DNA of 64,000 bases from Vreelandella zhuhanensis. GTDB taxonomy: Bacteria; Pseudomonadota; Gammaproteobacteria; Pseudomonadales; Halomonadaceae. The notes under the pieces are model-generated. The model was not told the DNA's origin, did no database searches, and was given only the letters and a program-made list of their open reading frames with translations. The stretch's first letter is position 1, and each line of letters begins with the position of its first letter. This document shows, piece after piece, positions 35,537 through 46,900 of the stretch. A program made the translations under genes and the position numbers. The stretch covers positions 124,001 through 188,000 of the forward strand of contig NZ_WTKP01000008.1 in NCBI RefSeq assembly GCF_009793355.1. The letters run 5' to 3'.

Positions 35537-37437
35537 GATGATGTTCCCGTTCCAGGTTGAGAGGCGAAAGCGTCTTGCACATCAGGCTGTTGTTGAATCA
35601 ATCGAGCGGTAGTGGGCGTGAATTCGAACTCGATTTTAACCCCCCCCGCCTGACGGTTGCTGATGTGTAATTCTCCGCCCAGGGTCTCGGCACGGTCGCG
35701 CATGATGACCAGTCCATAGTGCATGGGTGGAGAGCTGCCATCCATAAGACCGATGCCGTCATCTTCAACGCTCACCCATAGCCGCGCATGCGCGAAACGC
35801 ACGGTGACGGCGGCCCAATGCGCACGGGCATGCTTATGGGTATTGGCCAGTGCCTCCCGAACGATCTGCAAAACGTGAATTTCCTCGTTCGGGTTAAGCA
35901 GATAAGGCGGCACTTCATAGAAGAGCTCCACCGGCACCGCCATGCGTTCGGCGAATTCACCGGTGGTCTGGCGCAGCGCGGAGTGCAGGCCGGGAGCCTC
36001 CAGTTTGAGGCGAAACGTGGTGAGTAGTTCGCGCAATTGGCGGTAGGCACTGTTGAGACCGGTGCGCAACTCGTCGAAGACCGCACTCTGGGCCTCGCGT
36101 GGAGCCTCCTTCTGCTGCATACGCTCCAGGCGCGCCACCTGCATCTTGAGATACGACAGTGACTGAGCCAGAGAGTCGTGAAGCTCCCGGGCGATCGTGG
36201 TGCGCTCGTTGATAAGCGTTACTTGCTGCTGCTCCTCGATACGGCGTTGCAAATATACCGCAGTGGCCAACTGGTCTGCCAGTACGATCAGTAGCTGCCG
36301 GGTACTGTCGGCGAGCTGCTTTTGCGGATACCAAATTTCCAGGGTGCCGAGCATGGCATCACCCACGCTGATAGGCAGGAGTAAGCATTGAACCTGATCG
36401 CTTGCCATGATCTCCAAAGGCTGAGGGTCGATCAGGCAGGCATGGCATTCCTGATCCCGACAATACATCGGACGTGTGCGTAAATGCGTTTCCAAAACAG
36501 GCATTTGCCGATGATCGACAGGATCATTCAGCGACAGCCGAATGGGGCCTAGTTCAAGCAAGGTTCCCAGCTGGCGCAGCATGGGGGCGGCACTTGAGCA
36601 TAGGTCGTTGCCGCCACCGTACAAGGTACGGCTAGCATCGTGCATCAACTGCATCGCCTGATTGCTGCGCTCGAGTTCCTGTTTCTTGCGTGAGACTTTT
36701 TCTTCCAGGGTGGCGTAACTTGCCGCCAGCTGTTCGGACATATCGTCGAAAGTGCGACCCAGCAAGGCAAGTTCGTCGCTACCCTTGAGATGAGTACGGT
36801 ATTGGAAGTTATGATGTGCAGCCTCTCTGGCAAGTACCACCAACTGATAGAGAGGGCGCGTCAGATTGTGGCGAATATCGAAAAGCGCAATCGCGACCAT
36901 AGCGATGGTAAGCCCCAGGAAAAGTAACTGCAGCACGCTCAACAAGCCAATCTTGGCTTCGGTATTTTGCTCAAGAAGCGTCACCAGCGTGTCGATATCG
37001 GCGACCAGATTGTCGAGCGTTTGGTTGAGCGCTATGTTGCTTGCTGGCTCACTCGCAATGGCGGCTTCCAGCCGCGGGGACAGCTCTTGCTCCCAGCGTT
37101 GGATAATCAGTTGATGCTGCTCCTGGAGGTCATGACTTGCATCGTCGGGAATCGCGTTGGTCAATTCGATGCTTGTCAGACGTGAATCAAAGCGCTCGGC
37201 CAGCGCTTGTACCTGCTGACGATTTTCGGCGCTTGGCTGCTGTTGGTAACGTTGAAGCGCGGCAACGATCTGGTAGGTGTGCATACGTAGTGAACCCGCC
37301 ATATTGATGGCGGCGGCATCGCCACGGCTGCTTCCCGCGATCACGATGGTTACCACGATACTGATCACCACCATGCTGCTGATGGCTAACAGCGAAGCAA
37401 TGATACGAGCGACCAGCGAGCGTTGGAGTAATTTCAT
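35533..37437 (-). CDS. narX: NarX, nitrate/nitrite sensor histidine kinase
   Basis: Inner-membrane sensor kinase. From ATG 37437 it has 634 residues: first transmembrane helix about 10-34, the nitrate-binding P-box [18 protein letters not shown] (39-56), periplasmic domain, second helix near 170-195, HAMP, a coiled coil, a cysteine-containing central module ([10 protein letters not shown]), and a HisKA_3/HATPase pair with [11 protein letters not shown] and DDGIGL. Upstream in-frame ATGs exist at 37464 and 37476 but lack ribosome sites. Coupled to narL by overlap. Confidence 0.94.
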   Translation of the reverse strand: MKLLQRSLVARIIASLLAISSMVVISIVVTIVIAGSSRGDAAAINMAGSLRMHTYQIVAALQRYQQQPSAENRQQVQALAERFDSRLTSIELTNAIPDDASHDLQEQHQLIIQRWEQELSPRLEAAIASEPASNIALNQTLDNLVADIDTLVTLLEQNTEAKIGLLSVLQLLFLGLTIAMVAIALFDIRHNLTRPLYQLVVLAREAAHHNFQYRTHLKGSDELALLGRTFDDMSEQLAASYATLEEKVSRKKQELERSNQAMQLMHDASRTLYGGGNDLCSSAAPMLRQLGTLLELGPIRLSLNDPVDHRQMPVLETHLRTRPMYCRDQECHACLIDPQPLEIMASDQVQCLLLPISVGDAMLGTLEIWYPQKQLADSTRQLLIVLADQLATAVYLQRRIEEQQQVTLINERTTIARELHDSLAQSLSYLKMQVARLERMQQKEAPREAQSAVFDELRTGLNSAYRQLRELLTTFRLKLEAPGLHSALRQTTGEFAERMAVPVELFYEVPPYLLNPNEEIHVLQIVREALANTHKHARAHWAAVTVRFAHARLWVSVEDDGIGLMDGSSPPMHYGLVIMRDRAETLGGELHISNRQAGGVKIEFEFTPTTARLIQQQPDVQDAFASQPGTGTSS

Positions 37438-37523
37438 CGAGTCGAACGACCTCCGCACAGGCATGACGAATGGCATGGTGGCTTGGAATAGTGGCTTGGA
37501 GTGGTGTCAAAACCACTCGATTA

Positions 37524-37541
37524 TACCCTACTAGGTAGGTA
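37524..37541. promoter_or_regulatory. NarL heptamers between narX and the divergent narK4
   Basis: TACCCTA and GTAGGTA (reverse TACCTAC) lie as an inverted pair 4 bp apart. They are in the 193-bp gap shared by narX and the divergent transporter. Heptamer fit is moderate; autoregulation and control of the transporter are inferred. Confidence 0.35.
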
Positions 37542-37630
37542 CAACCCTCTTAAAGAATACCTCCAATGCCCTTTTGACGGTTCGCGTGGTTGTGACGAGA
37601 ATCCAGCAATATCCTCGCGAGTTCAACCCT

Positions 37631-38908
37631 ATGATACCTGCCAAGGAAGCCCTCGTCGCCGAGGTGTCCAATGGCTATCGCTCGCTGGTGGTGGTGGTGT
37701 TGTCTCCGCTGGCATTTGCGCTGGTTTTCGCTTGTTGGACGATTTTCGCCGTGTTGGGCATAGAGCTGCAAGACGCATTGGGTTTTGGTGACGTGGCTTT
37801 CGCCGTGCTTCTGGCGGTACCCATGCTGACCGGTGCCTTGGCGAGCTTACCCATGGCGCGCCTGGCGGAGCGCAAGGGGGGTGGGCGCGTGATGGTCGGG
37901 TGTCTGCTGCTGATCTGCCCCTTTTTATGGTGGATCGGTCATGCCGTTGACTACCGAGAGTTTGTCGCCGCTGGTGCGGGACTGGGCCTGGGTGCCGGCT
38001 CGCTGGCTGCCGGGTTGGTGTACGTGGCGCGTTGGTGTCCGCGCCAACGCGTCGGTCTGGCACTTGGCCTGTATGGTGCCGGCATGCTAGGGGCGGGCTT
38101 GAGTTATTTGCTGCTGCCCTTGATCAGCGAAGCCTATGGGTGGCGAATGGCGCCCAAGCTTTATTTGTTGCCGGTATTGGTGGTAGCGGTGCTGTTATGG
38201 CTGTTTGCCGATCATGACGCCGACGCGATTGACAAACTGCGCCCGTCATCTTCTCGCAAGACGTATTCGTTGGCGATAACCAGCCTGTTCGGACGCCAGG
38301 TCTGGCGCTTGGCGCTTATCTATAGTTACTTCTTCGGTGCTTTTGTGGCGTTAACCCTATGGTTACCGGGCTATCTGGCGGCGCAATATCAATTGCCGCT
38401 TAAAACAGCCGCCTTGTGGGCACTGTTGTTCCCACTTTCCGGGGGAGTCGGACAGATTCTGGGAGGAATGCTGGCCGACTGGCGAGATTTTCGTACGCTG
38501 CGCTGGTGGCTCAGCGCCTGCGTGCTGGGGTGTCTGTTCTTGCTTTCCTACCCCTCGTTTGAGATGCGAGTCGAGGGGGTACACGGCGAAGTAATGGTTC
38601 ACATAAGCACCTCCTTATCGGTCTTCGTCGGTTTATTGGTGGTCATGGGTATGGCCATGGGGATTGGTAAGGGCAGCTTGATGCGTCTGATACACCGCGA
38701 TCATGCCAATGAAATGGCGTTGGTCGGTGGCCTGGCAGTGACCTTGGGTAGCCTGTTCGCAGCCGTGGTGCCATTGATGTTCGTGCTGGGCAATGAATGG
38801 ATTGGTATTCGTACCGCCGGTTTCATGTTCCTGTATGGCGCCTTGGCCGTCTGCATGTTGCTGATGCTGTGGGACCATGCCAACCCCTCCGCTAGCCTGT
38901 CCTCCTGA
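37631..38908 (+). CDS. NarK-like MFS transporter, fourth copy
   Basis: A 425-residue major facilitator of the NarK-like type. Nitrate-signature-like segments are AGLGLGAGSLAAGLVYVA, GLYGAGMLGAGLSYLLLP and VGGLAVTLGSLFAAVVP, so similarity to the other three copies is lower. The start is uncertain: ATG 37631 is chosen; a TTG at 37574 opens the same frame and no ribosome site is strong. Divergent from narXL and upstream of narGHJI. It may be a nitrate or nitrite transporter dedicated to the nar operon. Confidence 0.75.
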   Translation: MIPAKEALVAEVSNGYRSLVVVVLSPLAFALVFACWTIFAVLGIELQDALGFGDVAFAVLLAVPMLTGALASLPMARLAERKGGGRVMVGCLLLICPFLWWIGHAVDYREFVAAGAGLGLGAGSLAAGLVYVARWCPRQRVGLALGLYGAGMLGAGLSYLLLPLISEAYGWRMAPKLYLLPVLVVAVLLWLFADHDADAIDKLRPSSSRKTYSLAITSLFGRQVWRLALIYSYFFGAFVALTLWLPGYLAAQYQLPLKTAALWALLFPLSGGVGQILGGMLADWRDFRTLRWWLSACVLGCLFLLSYPSFEMRVEGVHGEVMVHISTSLSVFVGLLVVMGMAMGIGKGSLMRLIHRDHANEMALVGGLAVTLGSLFAAVVPLMFVLGNEWIGIRTAGFMFLYGALAVCMLLMLWDHANPSASLSS

Positions 38909-39031
38909 CGCCTCTTCCTGCTGTCTCTTTTCGACACGCTTGTGCCACAGCTGCCGGTACTTTCCGTGTCTGCCTTGTTTTTATCCTTTGGATGCTTGGG
39001 ATATAGGCTTATCCCCCTGGTTTCAGGTATC

Positions 39032-39047
39032 TATCCCCTTGGAGGTA
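39032..39047. promoter_or_regulatory. NarL-like 7-2-7 site upstream of narG
   Basis: TATCCCC-TT-GGAGGTA has the 7-2-7 inverted layout; each half departs slightly from TACYYMT. It is 116 bp before the narG start. A further GAGGTA lies at 39065-39070. No perfect DNR/FNR box was found in this 254-bp region. Confidence 0.45.
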
Positions 39048-39162
39048 GAGAGGGTGTATATGGAGGTAATCACGCAGTAATCGGCTTGTCGTTCCCTCAC
39101 AATCGACTCCATGGAACCTGTCCAGCAGGTAACAAAATTTTCGAGGAGCCTGGAGATCGACC

Positions 39163-42100
39163 ATGAGTCATTTCATAGATCGGCTGAATTTCTTCCGCAA
39201 GGCCCGTGTGCCTTTCGCTAACGACCACGGTGAAAGCCGCGATGAATCCCGTAGCTGGGAGGATAGTTACCGTTCACGCTGGCAGCACGACAAGGTCGTG
39301 CGCAGTACTCATGGGGTGAATTGTACCGGCTCATGCAGCTGGAAAATTTACGTCAAGAACGGCTTGGTCACCTGGGAAACCCAGCAGACCGATTATCCGC
39401 GTACCCGCCCCGACCTGCCCAACCACGAACCGCGTGGTTGCCCGCGTGGCGCGAGCTACTCCTGGTATCTCTACAGCGCCAACCGTCTCAAGTACCCTTT
39501 GGTTCGCAAGCCGCTGCTGGCGCTGTGGCGCGAAGCGCTCAAGGCGCACCCTGACCCGGTCGATGCCTGGGCCTCCATCGTCGAAGACCCGGCCAAGACC
39601 AAACAGTACAAGCGTGCCCGCGGCATGGGCGGTTTCGTGCGCGGCGACTGGGACGAGCTCAACGAACTGGTCGCGGCCTCGAACGTTTATACCGCCAAGG
39701 AGTTCGGCCCCGACCGTATCATGGGCTTCTCACCGATTCCTGCCATGTCGATGGTCAGCTACGCCGCCGGTAGCCGCTACCTGTCGCTGATCGGCGGTGT
39801 CTGTCTGAGCTTCTACGACTGGTATTGCGACTTGCCGCCGGCCAGCCCTCAGACCTGGGGCGAGCAGACCGATGTGCCCGAGTCCGCTGACTGGTACAAC
39901 TCCGGCTACATCATCGCCTGGGGTTCCAACGTGCCCCAGACGCGTACCCCGGACGCGCACTTCTTCACCGAAGTACGCTACAAGGGTACCAAGACGGTCT
40001 CGATTACCCCGGACTACGCCGAAGTCTCCAAGCTGACCGACGAGTGGCTGTCCGCCAAGCAGGGCACCGACGCCGCTCTGGCCATGGCCATGGGCCATGT
40101 GATTCTCAAGGAATTCCACCTCGACAAGCCCAGTGCCTATTTCACCGACTACGTGCGTCGTTATACCGATATGCCGTTTTTGGTGGAACTCGAAGCGCGT
40201 GACGACGGAAGCTTCGCCCCGGGCCGCCAGTTGCGCGCCAGCGACTTCGATGCCGCCCTGGGTCAGGAAAACAACCCCGAGTGGAAAACCGTCGCCTGGG
40301 ACGAAACCCGCGACCAGCTGGTGGTACCGCGTGGTTCCATCGGTTTCCGTTGGGGCGAGACCGGCGACGAAGTGGGCAAGTGGAACCTGGAATCGCTGGA
40401 TGCCGAAGGCACCGAGATCAAGCCGCTACTCAGCCTGGCCAAGCACCACGATAGCGTCGCGCGAGTGGCCTTCCCCTATTTCGGTGGCATCGAACACGAG
40501 CACTTCGAGCATGTGAAGGGCGCAGGGGCGGGTGCTGCTGATGACCTCCTGTTCCACAATCTGCCCGTCAAGCGTCTGAAGAAGGCCGATGGCAGCGATA
40601 TGCTGACGGTCACCGTCTTCGATCTGATGTGCGCCAACTATGGCATCGACCGGGGCTTCACCAGTGATGGCGAAGATGACGGCGCGACGTCTTTTGATCA
40701 GATTCGCCCCTACACCCCGGCCTGGCAGGAGAAGATTACCGGCGTTTCGGCGGAGCAATGCACGCGCATCGCTCGGGAATTCGCCGACAACGCCAACAAG
40801 ACTAACGGACGTAGCATGATCATCGTCGGTGCCGGCATGAACCACTGGTACCACATGGACATGAACTACCGCGGTCTGATCAACATGCTGGTCATGTGTG
40901 GCTGTATCGGCCAGAGCGGTGGCGGCTGGGCCCACTATGTAGGGCAGGAAAAGTTGCGTCCACAGACCGGCTGGACCCCGTTGGCCTTCGGCCTCGACTG
41001 GCAGCGTCCGCCGCGGCAAATGAACGGAACCTCTTTCTTCTACAGCCACTCCTCCCAGTGGCGCTACGAGAAGCTCGAGATCAAGGAAATCCTCTCGCCG
41101 TTGGTCAAGGCCGAGGACTACCCGGGTAGCCTGATCGACTTCAACGTGCGCGCTGAGCGTATGGGCTGGCTGCCGTCGGCGCCTCAGTTGGATACCAATC
41201 CGCTGCGCCTGGCGAAGAAAGCCGAAGCCGCCGGTATGTCCACCGCCGACTATGCTGTTCAACAGCTCAAGAGTGGCGAGCTGCGCTTCGCTGCGGAAGA
41301 CCCGGATGCTCCGCAGAACTTCCCGCGCAACATGTTCATCTGGCGCTCCAACCTGCTGGGCAGCTCCGGCAAGGGCCATGAGTACATGCTCAAGTACCTG
41401 CTGGGTACGCGTCATGGTATTCAAGGCAAGGACCTGGGTGATTTCGGCGGCCAGAAGCCCGAAGAAGTCGTGTGGCATGACGAGGCGCCGGAAGGCAAGC
41501 TCGACCTGCTGGTGACCCTGGACTTCCGTATGTCCACCACCTGCCTGTACTCGGATGTGGTGCTGCCCACCGCGACCTGGTACGAGAAGGACGATCTCAA
41601 CACCTCCGACATGCACCCCTTCATTCATCCCTTGACCGCGGCGACCGACCCGGCCTGGGAATCGCGCAGCGACTGGGATATCTACAAGGGCATTGCCAAG
41701 GCATTCTCCAAGGTCTGCGTGGGGCATTTGGGCGAGGAGACCGACCTGGTCACCCTGCCGCACCAGCACGACTCCCCGGCGGAACTGGCTCAGGTCGAGG
41801 TCAAGGACTGGAAGAAGGGCGAGTGCGAGCCGATTCCCGGCAAGACCATGCCGGCGCTGATCGAGGTCAAGCGCAACTACCCGGAAACCTACGAGCGCTT
41901 CACGTCCATCGGCCCGCTTCTGGAAAGCATCGGCAACGGCGGCAAGGGCATCGCCTGGAATACCGACTCTGAAGTCGAACTGCTGGGCAAGCTCAACCAT
42001 CGCAAGCTGGACGGGCCGCACAAGGGGCGCCCGCTGATCGAGAGCGCCATCGATGCCGCCGAAATGATTCTGACCCTGGCGCCAGAAACCAACGGCCAGG

Positions 42101-42945
42101 TGGCTCTCAAGGCATGGGGTGCCCTGGGCAAGATTACCGGGCGGGATCACTCTCACCTGGCGCTGCCCAAGGAAGACGAGAAGATTCGCTTTCGCGATAT
42201 CGTCGCCCAGCCGCGCAAGATCATTTCCAGCCCGACCTGGTCCGGTCTGGAAGATGAACATGTCTCCTACAACGCTGGTTATACCAACGTTCACGAGATG
42301 ATTCCGTGGCGCACCGTCAGCGGCCGTCAGCAGTTCTACCAGGATCACCCCTGGATGCGCGCCTTCGGCGAAAGCCTGCTGGTCTATCGTCCGCCGATCG
42401 ACACCAAGGCGGCCAGAGGCTTCAAGCTGCCCGAAGACAACGGCAACCCGAGCAAGGCGCTGAACTTCATCACGCCGCACCAGAAGTGGGGTATCCACTC
42501 CACCTACAGCGACAACCTGATGATGCTGACGCTGAATCGCGGCGGCCCGGTGGTCTGGCTTTCCGAACCCGATGCGGCATCGATCGGCATAGAAGACAAC
42601 GACTGGATCGAGGTCTACAACGCCAACGGCGCCATCGCCGCTCGTGCGGTCGTCAGCCAGCGGGTCAAGGACGGCATGGTGATGATGTACCACGCCCAGG
42701 AGCGCATTGTGAACGTGCCCGGCTCCGAAATTACCGGGACACGTGGCGGGATTCACAACTCCGTGACTCGAGTGTGTCCCAAACCGACCCACATGATCGG
42801 TGGCTATGCGCAGCTTTCCTATAGCTTCAACTACTACGGCACCGTCGGCTCCAACCGTGACGAATTCGTTCTGGTTCGCAAGATGAAGAACATCGACTGG
42901 CTGGATGGCGAAGGTAATGACAGCGTGCAGGAGGCCGTCAAATGA
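39163..42945 (+). CDS. narG: Respiratory nitrate reductase alpha subunit NarG
   Basis: Molybdenum bis-MGD catalytic subunit that reduces nitrate to nitrite at the cytoplasmic side. 1260 residues, normal length. The N-terminal FS0 cluster segment [11 protein letters not shown] with a histidine in the first position is characteristic of NarG. NYNEPRG-like [10 protein letters not shown] and the nitrate-site region [11 protein letters not shown] follow. GGAG precedes the ATG by 8 bases. There is no functional Tat signal; a remnant-like N-terminus precedes the cluster. The stop overlaps narH by ATGA. Confidence 0.97.
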   Translation: MSHFIDRLNFFRKARVPFANDHGESRDESRSWEDSYRSRWQHDKVVRSTHGVNCTGSCSWKIYVKNGLVTWETQQTDYPRTRPDLPNHEPRGCPRGASYSWYLYSANRLKYPLVRKPLLALWREALKAHPDPVDAWASIVEDPAKTKQYKRARGMGGFVRGDWDELNELVAASNVYTAKEFGPDRIMGFSPIPAMSMVSYAAGSRYLSLIGGVCLSFYDWYCDLPPASPQTWGEQTDVPESADWYNSGYIIAWGSNVPQTRTPDAHFFTEVRYKGTKTVSITPDYAEVSKLTDEWLSAKQGTDAALAMAMGHVILKEFHLDKPSAYFTDYVRRYTDMPFLVELEARDDGSFAPGRQLRASDFDAALGQENNPEWKTVAWDETRDQLVVPRGSIGFRWGETGDEVGKWNLESLDAEGTEIKPLLSLAKHHDSVARVAFPYFGGIEHEHFEHVKGAGAGAADDLLFHNLPVKRLKKADGSDMLTVTVFDLMCANYGIDRGFTSDGEDDGATSFDQIRPYTPAWQEKITGVSAEQCTRIAREFADNANKTNGRSMIIVGAGMNHWYHMDMNYRGLINMLVMCGCIGQSGGGWAHYVGQEKLRPQTGWTPLAFGLDWQRPPRQMNGTSFFYSHSSQWRYEKLEIKEILSPLVKAEDYPGSLIDFNVRAERMGWLPSAPQLDTNPLRLAKKAEAAGMSTADYAVQQLKSGELRFAAEDPDAPQNFPRNMFIWRSNLLGSSGKGHEYMLKYLLGTRHGIQGKDLGDFGGQKPEEVVWHDEAPEGKLDLLVTLDFRMSTTCLYSDVVLPTATWYEKDDLNTSDMHPFIHPLTAATDPAWESRSDWDIYKGIAKAFSKVCVGHLGEETDLVTLPHQHDSPAELAQVEVKDWKKGECEPIPGKTMPALIEVKRNYPETYERFTSIGPLLESIGNGGKGIAWNTDSEVELLGKLNHRKLDGPHKGRPLIESAIDAAEMILTLAPETNGQVALKAWGALGKITGRDHSHLALPKEDEKIRFRDIVAQPRKIISSPTWSGLEDEHVSYNAGYTNVHEMIPWRTVSGRQQFYQDHPWMRAFGESLLVYRPPIDTKAARGFKLPEDNGNPSKALNFITPHQKWGIHSTYSDNLMMLTLNRGGPVVWLSEPDAASIGIEDNDWIEVYNANGAIAARAVVSQRVKDGMVMMYHAQERIVNVPGSEITGTRGGIHNSVTRVCPKPTHMIGGYAQLSYSFNYYGTVGSNRDEFVLVRKMKNIDWLDGEGNDSVQEAVK

Positions 42946-44504
42946 AGATTCGTTCCCAGGTAGGCATGGTCCTCAACCTTGATAAATGTATCGGGTGTCA
43001 CACCTGTTCGGTGACCTGCAAGAATGTCTGGACCAGCCGTGAAGGCATGGAATACGCCTGGTTCAACAACGTCGAGACCAAACCAGGTATCGGCTACCCC
43101 AAAGAGTGGGAAAATCAGAAGAAGTGGAAGGGCGGTTGGTTGCGGCGCAAGGACGGCAAGATCGAGCCGCGTATCGGTGGCAAATGGCGAGTGTTGGCGA
43201 ATATCTTTGCCAACCCCGACCTGCCGGAAATGGACGACTACTACGAGCCGTTCACCTTCGACTATCAGCATCTGCACACCGCCAAGATCGGTGATCACCA
43301 GCCAGTGGCACGCCCCCGTTCGCTGATCTCCGGTCAGCGCATGAAGAAGATCGAGTGGGGTCCCAACTGGGAGGAAATCCTGGGCACCGAGTTTGCCAAG
43401 CGGCGCAAGGATGCCAACTTCGAACAGGTGCAGGCCGACATTTACGGCCAGTTCGAAAATACCTTCATGATGTATCTGCCGCGCCTGTGCGAGCACTGCC
43501 TGAACCCGACCTGTGTGGCGAGCTGCCCCAGCGGTGCGATCTACAAGCGTGAAGAGGACGGCATCGTCCTGATCGACCAGGACAAGTGCCGCGGCTGGCG
43601 GATGTGTATCTCCGGCTGCCCGTACAAGAAGATCTATTACAACTGGAAGACCGGCAAGTCCGAAAAGTGCATCTTCTGCTACCCGCGCATCGAAGCCGGT
43701 ATGCCGACCGTGTGCTCCGAGACCTGTGTGGGGCGTATTCGCTACCTCGGCGTGCTGTTGTATGACGCCGACCGTATCGAGGAAGTGGCCAGCTCGCCGG
43801 ACGAGCGCGACCTCTACCATCGCCAGTGCGAAATCTTCCTCGATCCCAATGATCCGGAAGTGATTGTTCAAGCCAAGCGGGATGGTATCCAGGAAAATGT
43901 GATCAAGGCCGCTCAGGCGTCGCCGGTTTACAAGATGGCGATCGAGTGGGGCTTGGCGCTGCCGCTGCACCCGGAATATCGCACCCTGCCGATGGTCTGG
44001 TACGTGCCGCCGCTGTCGCCGATTCAGTCCGCCGCCGAATCCGGCAAGGTCGAGTACGACGGTGTGATGCCCAAGATCGAATCCTTGCGCATTCCGGTCA
44101 GGTATCTCGCCAACATGCTCACCGCCGGCGAAGAAGAACCGGTGGTGCTGGCTCTCAAGCGTTTGATGGCGATGCGTGTCTACATGCGCGGCAAGCATGT
44201 GGAAGGCAAGACCGATGCCAAGGTGCTCGATGCCGTCGGCTTAAGTGAAGCGCAGGTGGAAGAAATGTATCGCTACCTGGCAATTGCCAACTACGAGGAT
44301 CGCTTCGTGATCCCTACCAGCCATCGCGAAATGGCCACCGAAGCCTTCCCCGAACGCGGCGGTTGCGGCTTCAGCTTCGGTGACGGCTGCCACGGCGAGA
44401 GTAAGCCCAGCCTGTTCAATGGCCGGTCTCAGACTACCACTCTGGTCCAGCCGGTGGATGTCTTCGACCCGAAACAACAAACCGAGGAGGCTCGTCATGA
44501 CTGA
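42942..44504 (+). CDS. narH: Respiratory nitrate reductase beta subunit NarH
   Basis: Iron-sulfur subunit transferring electrons from NarI to NarG. 520 residues. Four cysteine groups are seen: CIGCHTCSVTC (about 16-26), CEHCLNPTCVASC, CRGWRMCISGC where Trp replaces a Cys to give the [3Fe-4S] cluster, and CIFCYPRIEAGMPTVCSETC. ATGA overlap with narG and 8-bp overlap with narJ show a tight operon. Confidence 0.97.
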   Translation: MKIRSQVGMVLNLDKCIGCHTCSVTCKNVWTSREGMEYAWFNNVETKPGIGYPKEWENQKKWKGGWLRRKDGKIEPRIGGKWRVLANIFANPDLPEMDDYYEPFTFDYQHLHTAKIGDHQPVARPRSLISGQRMKKIEWGPNWEEILGTEFAKRRKDANFEQVQADIYGQFENTFMMYLPRLCEHCLNPTCVASCPSGAIYKREEDGIVLIDQDKCRGWRMCISGCPYKKIYYNWKTGKSEKCIFCYPRIEAGMPTVCSETCVGRIRYLGVLLYDADRIEEVASSPDERDLYHRQCEIFLDPNDPEVIVQAKRDGIQENVIKAAQASPVYKMAIEWGLALPLHPEYRTLPMVWYVPPLSPIQSAAESGKVEYDGVMPKIESLRIPVRYLANMLTAGEEEPVVLALKRLMAMRVYMRGKHVEGKTDAKVLDAVGLSEAQVEEMYRYLAIANYEDRFVIPTSHREMATEAFPERGGCGFSFGDGCHGESKPSLFNGRSQTTTLVQPVDVFDPKQQTEEARHD

Positions 44505-45306
44505 TGCCACTATCCAGTTGACGCCGACCGAACCAACGTTCGAGCCGGCACTCGGCATGCGCAGCCTGCGCGTACTGGCCCGCTTGCTGGACTATCCGAC
44601 AGAGGCGCTTCAGGACGCCTGTGGCGAATTGATCGAAGTCATCGACGCTGAGTGCCGCCTGGGGGCGGCTCTCAAGACCGCGCTGATGGACTGGTGCCAG
44701 CGTATTCAGGAAGGTGAGCTGCTCGAACTTCAGGCCGAGTATGTGGCGCTGTTCGACAAGGGCCGTGCTACCTCGCTTCTGTTGTTCGAACACGTGCATG
44801 GCGAATCGCGTGACCGCGGTCAGGCGATGGTCGACCTGATGGCCGAATATAGTGCCGCCGGTTTTGAACTGGATGCTCGCGAGCTACCCGACCATTTGCC
44901 GGTCTTCCTGGAATATCTTTCGCATTGCGACGAGGCCGAGATCGGCCGCTGGTTGGGCGAAATTCGCCATATCCTGGCGCTGCTCACCGCACGCCTTGAA
45001 GAACGTGATGCCGATCATGCCCTGGTGCCGCTGGCGCTGCTGGCGATGATCGGGGCCGAGGGCGATGTCGAGATGCATCGTTCCAAGGTCAAGGAAGAAG
45101 TGCCGGACAATACCCCCGAAGCTTTGGATGCGGTCTGGGAAGAGGAAGTGGTGCGCTTTACCGCGACCTCCGACGAGGACTGTGCATTGCAGTCCGCCGA
45201 AGGACGGCGGCTTGCCGAGCGCAAGAATGCAGTGCATAGCGATCCCGTCAGAATCATGCCGTCCGTCGGGGGGGCTTCCCCTTCCTCAACCGTGGCCGAT
45301 CGCTAA
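44497..45306 (+). CDS. narJ: Nitrate reductase assembly chaperone NarJ
   Basis: Cytoplasmic chaperone that binds apo-NarG and coordinates cofactor insertion and membrane attachment. 269 residues; helical TorD/DmsD-like fold, with LARLLDYP near the start and the ELPDHLPVFLEYLS block characteristic of NarJ. GAGGAGG precedes the ATG at 44497, which lies 8 bp inside narH. The C-terminal third is variable and charged, ending in a low-complexity serine/proline tail. Confidence 0.95.
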   Translation: MTDATIQLTPTEPTFEPALGMRSLRVLARLLDYPTEALQDACGELIEVIDAECRLGAALKTALMDWCQRIQEGELLELQAEYVALFDKGRATSLLLFEHVHGESRDRGQAMVDLMAEYSAAGFELDARELPDHLPVFLEYLSHCDEAEIGRWLGEIRHILALLTARLEERDADHALVPLALLAMIGAEGDVEMHRSKVKEEVPDNTPEALDAVWEEEVVRFTATSDEDCALQSAEGRRLAERKNAVHSDPVRIMPSVGGASPSSTVADR

Positions 45307-45320
45307 AAAGGAGAATCGCC

Positions 45321-46004
45321 ATGTTCATTGAATACCTGCAACATCTTATCTACGGCTACTATCCGTATCTGGTCGGCACGGTATTTTTGCTCGGCAGCCT
45401 GATGCGCTACGATCATGGCCAGTTTACCTGGAAGACAGGCTCCAGCCAGATGCTGTCCTCGAAAAACATGCGCCTGGCGAGTAATCTCTTCCATGTCGGC
45501 ATCATCGTGATCTTCTTCGGCCATCTGTTCGGCATGCTGACGCCCCATTGGGTCTATGAGCCCTTCCTGCATGCCGGCACCAAGCAGTTGGTGGCCATCG
45601 TGGTCGGCGGCATCGCCGGTGCCATGTGCGTGGTGGGCGGCGCCATGTTGCTCTATCGACGCCTGACCAACCCGCGCGTGAAGGCGTCGTCGAGTATGAT
45701 GGATACATTGATTCTCGGCTTGATCGTCTTCCAGGCGGCGCTGGGCATGATCACCATCATTTTCTCGCTGGGTCACCTGGATGGTGAAATGATGCTGACA
45801 CTCTCCAGCTGGGCGCAATCCATCGTGTTCTTCAGTGGTGGCGCGGCGGATTACATGGCTGAGGTGTCATGGATCTTCAAGCTGCATATCTTCATCGGCC
45901 TGACCATTATTCTGTTGTTCCCCTTCACTCGTCTGGTGCATGTGTGGAGCGTGCCGTTCGGTTATGTGACTCGGCGCTATCAGATTGTCCGCCGCCGCGG
46001 CTAA
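45321..46004 (+). CDS. narI: Respiratory nitrate reductase gamma subunit NarI
   Basis: Membrane cytochrome b that oxidises quinol and passes electrons to NarH. 227 residues, five transmembrane helices. Histidine heme ligands lie in NLFHVGIIVIFFGHLFG near the second helix and in FKLHIFIGL and RLVHVWS near the C-terminus. AAAGGAG precedes the ATG. Last structural gene of narGHJI; the operon appears to continue into accessory genes. Confidence 0.96.
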   Translation: MFIEYLQHLIYGYYPYLVGTVFLLGSLMRYDHGQFTWKTGSSQMLSSKNMRLASNLFHVGIIVIFFGHLFGMLTPHWVYEPFLHAGTKQLVAIVVGGIAGAMCVVGGAMLLYRRLTNPRVKASSSMMDTLILGLIVFQAALGMITIIFSLGHLDGEMMLTLSSWAQSIVFFSGGAADYMAEVSWIFKLHIFIGLTIILLFPFTRLVHVWSVPFGYVTRRYQIVRRRG

Positions 46005-46043
46005 AAACTGGTTTTGCTCGGCCATGCGTAAAGGAAAAATGAC

Positions 46044-46889
46044 ATGCAAATGATCGATATCGAACAGCTACCCGGGGGCGCAAGCCCCCCACCGGTTCGG
46101 GTCGGTGAGACTCTGATCGAAGAGGCAAGCATCGCTCAGGAAATGCAATACCACCCGGCGGACAGCGCGGGCACCGCACAGCTCAAGGCCGCACGTGCCC
46201 TGGTGGTGCGCGAGCTTCTGATCCAGCGCGCCATCGAGCTTGGCCTGATGGAAAAAGGCGCGGACGCTGGTGGAATGGAAATCGGTGGAATGGAAGATGA
46301 AAGCGATGCGGTGATCGCTGAACTGCTGGAGCAGGAGCTGGATGTGCCTGCCCCCTCGGAGGAAGATTGCCGTCGCTTTCATGCCTCCTACCCGGCGCGT
46401 TTCAGCGAGCCGTCCCAGATGAGCGTTCGCCACATTCTGCTGGCAGCGGCACCCGACGACGCCCCGGCGCGCGATGTCCAGTACCGGCTAGGCGAGTCCC
46501 TGGTCAAGGAACTCCAGTCGATTCCCGAGCGCTTCGACGAGTTTGCTCAACGCCACTCCGCCTGCCCATCGAAAGAGATGGGCGGTGACTTGGGTTGGCT
46601 GGTGCCGGGTCAGACGGTGGGCGAGTTGGACCGCGCCCTGCAGCACCTGCCCGAAGGCCTGCACGAGCGGCCTCTGGCATCTCGCTATGGCTGGCATGTG
46701 GTGTTGATCGACAAGCGCATTGAAGGGCGCGAGTTACCCTTCGAGCAGGTCGCCGACCATGTACACCACAGTCTGCGCGAGCAAGCCACCCGCCGGGCGT
46801 TGCGCCATTACCTTCTGGCGCTGGAAGCCGACATCGGCGTCGAGGGCGTCACTCTGGATGACGATGCCGCCGGTTCATTGATGCAGTAG
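46044..46889 (+). CDS. PpiC-type peptidyl-prolyl isomerase of the nar operon
   Basis: A 281-residue cytoplasmic parvulin-like protein with no signal peptide. A helical N-terminal part (about 1-120) is followed by a rotamase domain with SVRHILLAA, EFAQRHSACPSKEMGGDLGWL and GWHVVLIDKR. The gene position after narI matches Pseudomonas nar clusters, where such an isomerase is thought to help nitrate reductase folding. 39 bp separate it from narI. Confidence 0.88.
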   Translation: MQMIDIEQLPGGASPPPVRVGETLIEEASIAQEMQYHPADSAGTAQLKAARALVVRELLIQRAIELGLMEKGADAGGMEIGGMEDESDAVIAELLEQELDVPAPSEEDCRRFHASYPARFSEPSQMSVRHILLAAAPDDAPARDVQYRLGESLVKELQSIPERFDEFAQRHSACPSKEMGGDLGWLVPGQTVGELDRALQHLPEGLHERPLASRYGWHVVLIDKRIEGRELPFEQVADHVHHSLREQATRRALRHYLLALEADIGVEGVTLDDDAAGSLMQ

Positions 46890-46900
46890 TGGAGATTGCC

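Noticed and set aside
40426..42792. 788-aa open frame antisense to narG
   Set aside because: Long antisense frames are common in high-GC genes because of third-position bias. narG fully explains the region and the antisense protein is low in recognisable domains.
42834..44198. 454-aa open frame antisense to narH
   Set aside because: Mirror of narH coding; no family motif and no ribosome site pattern.
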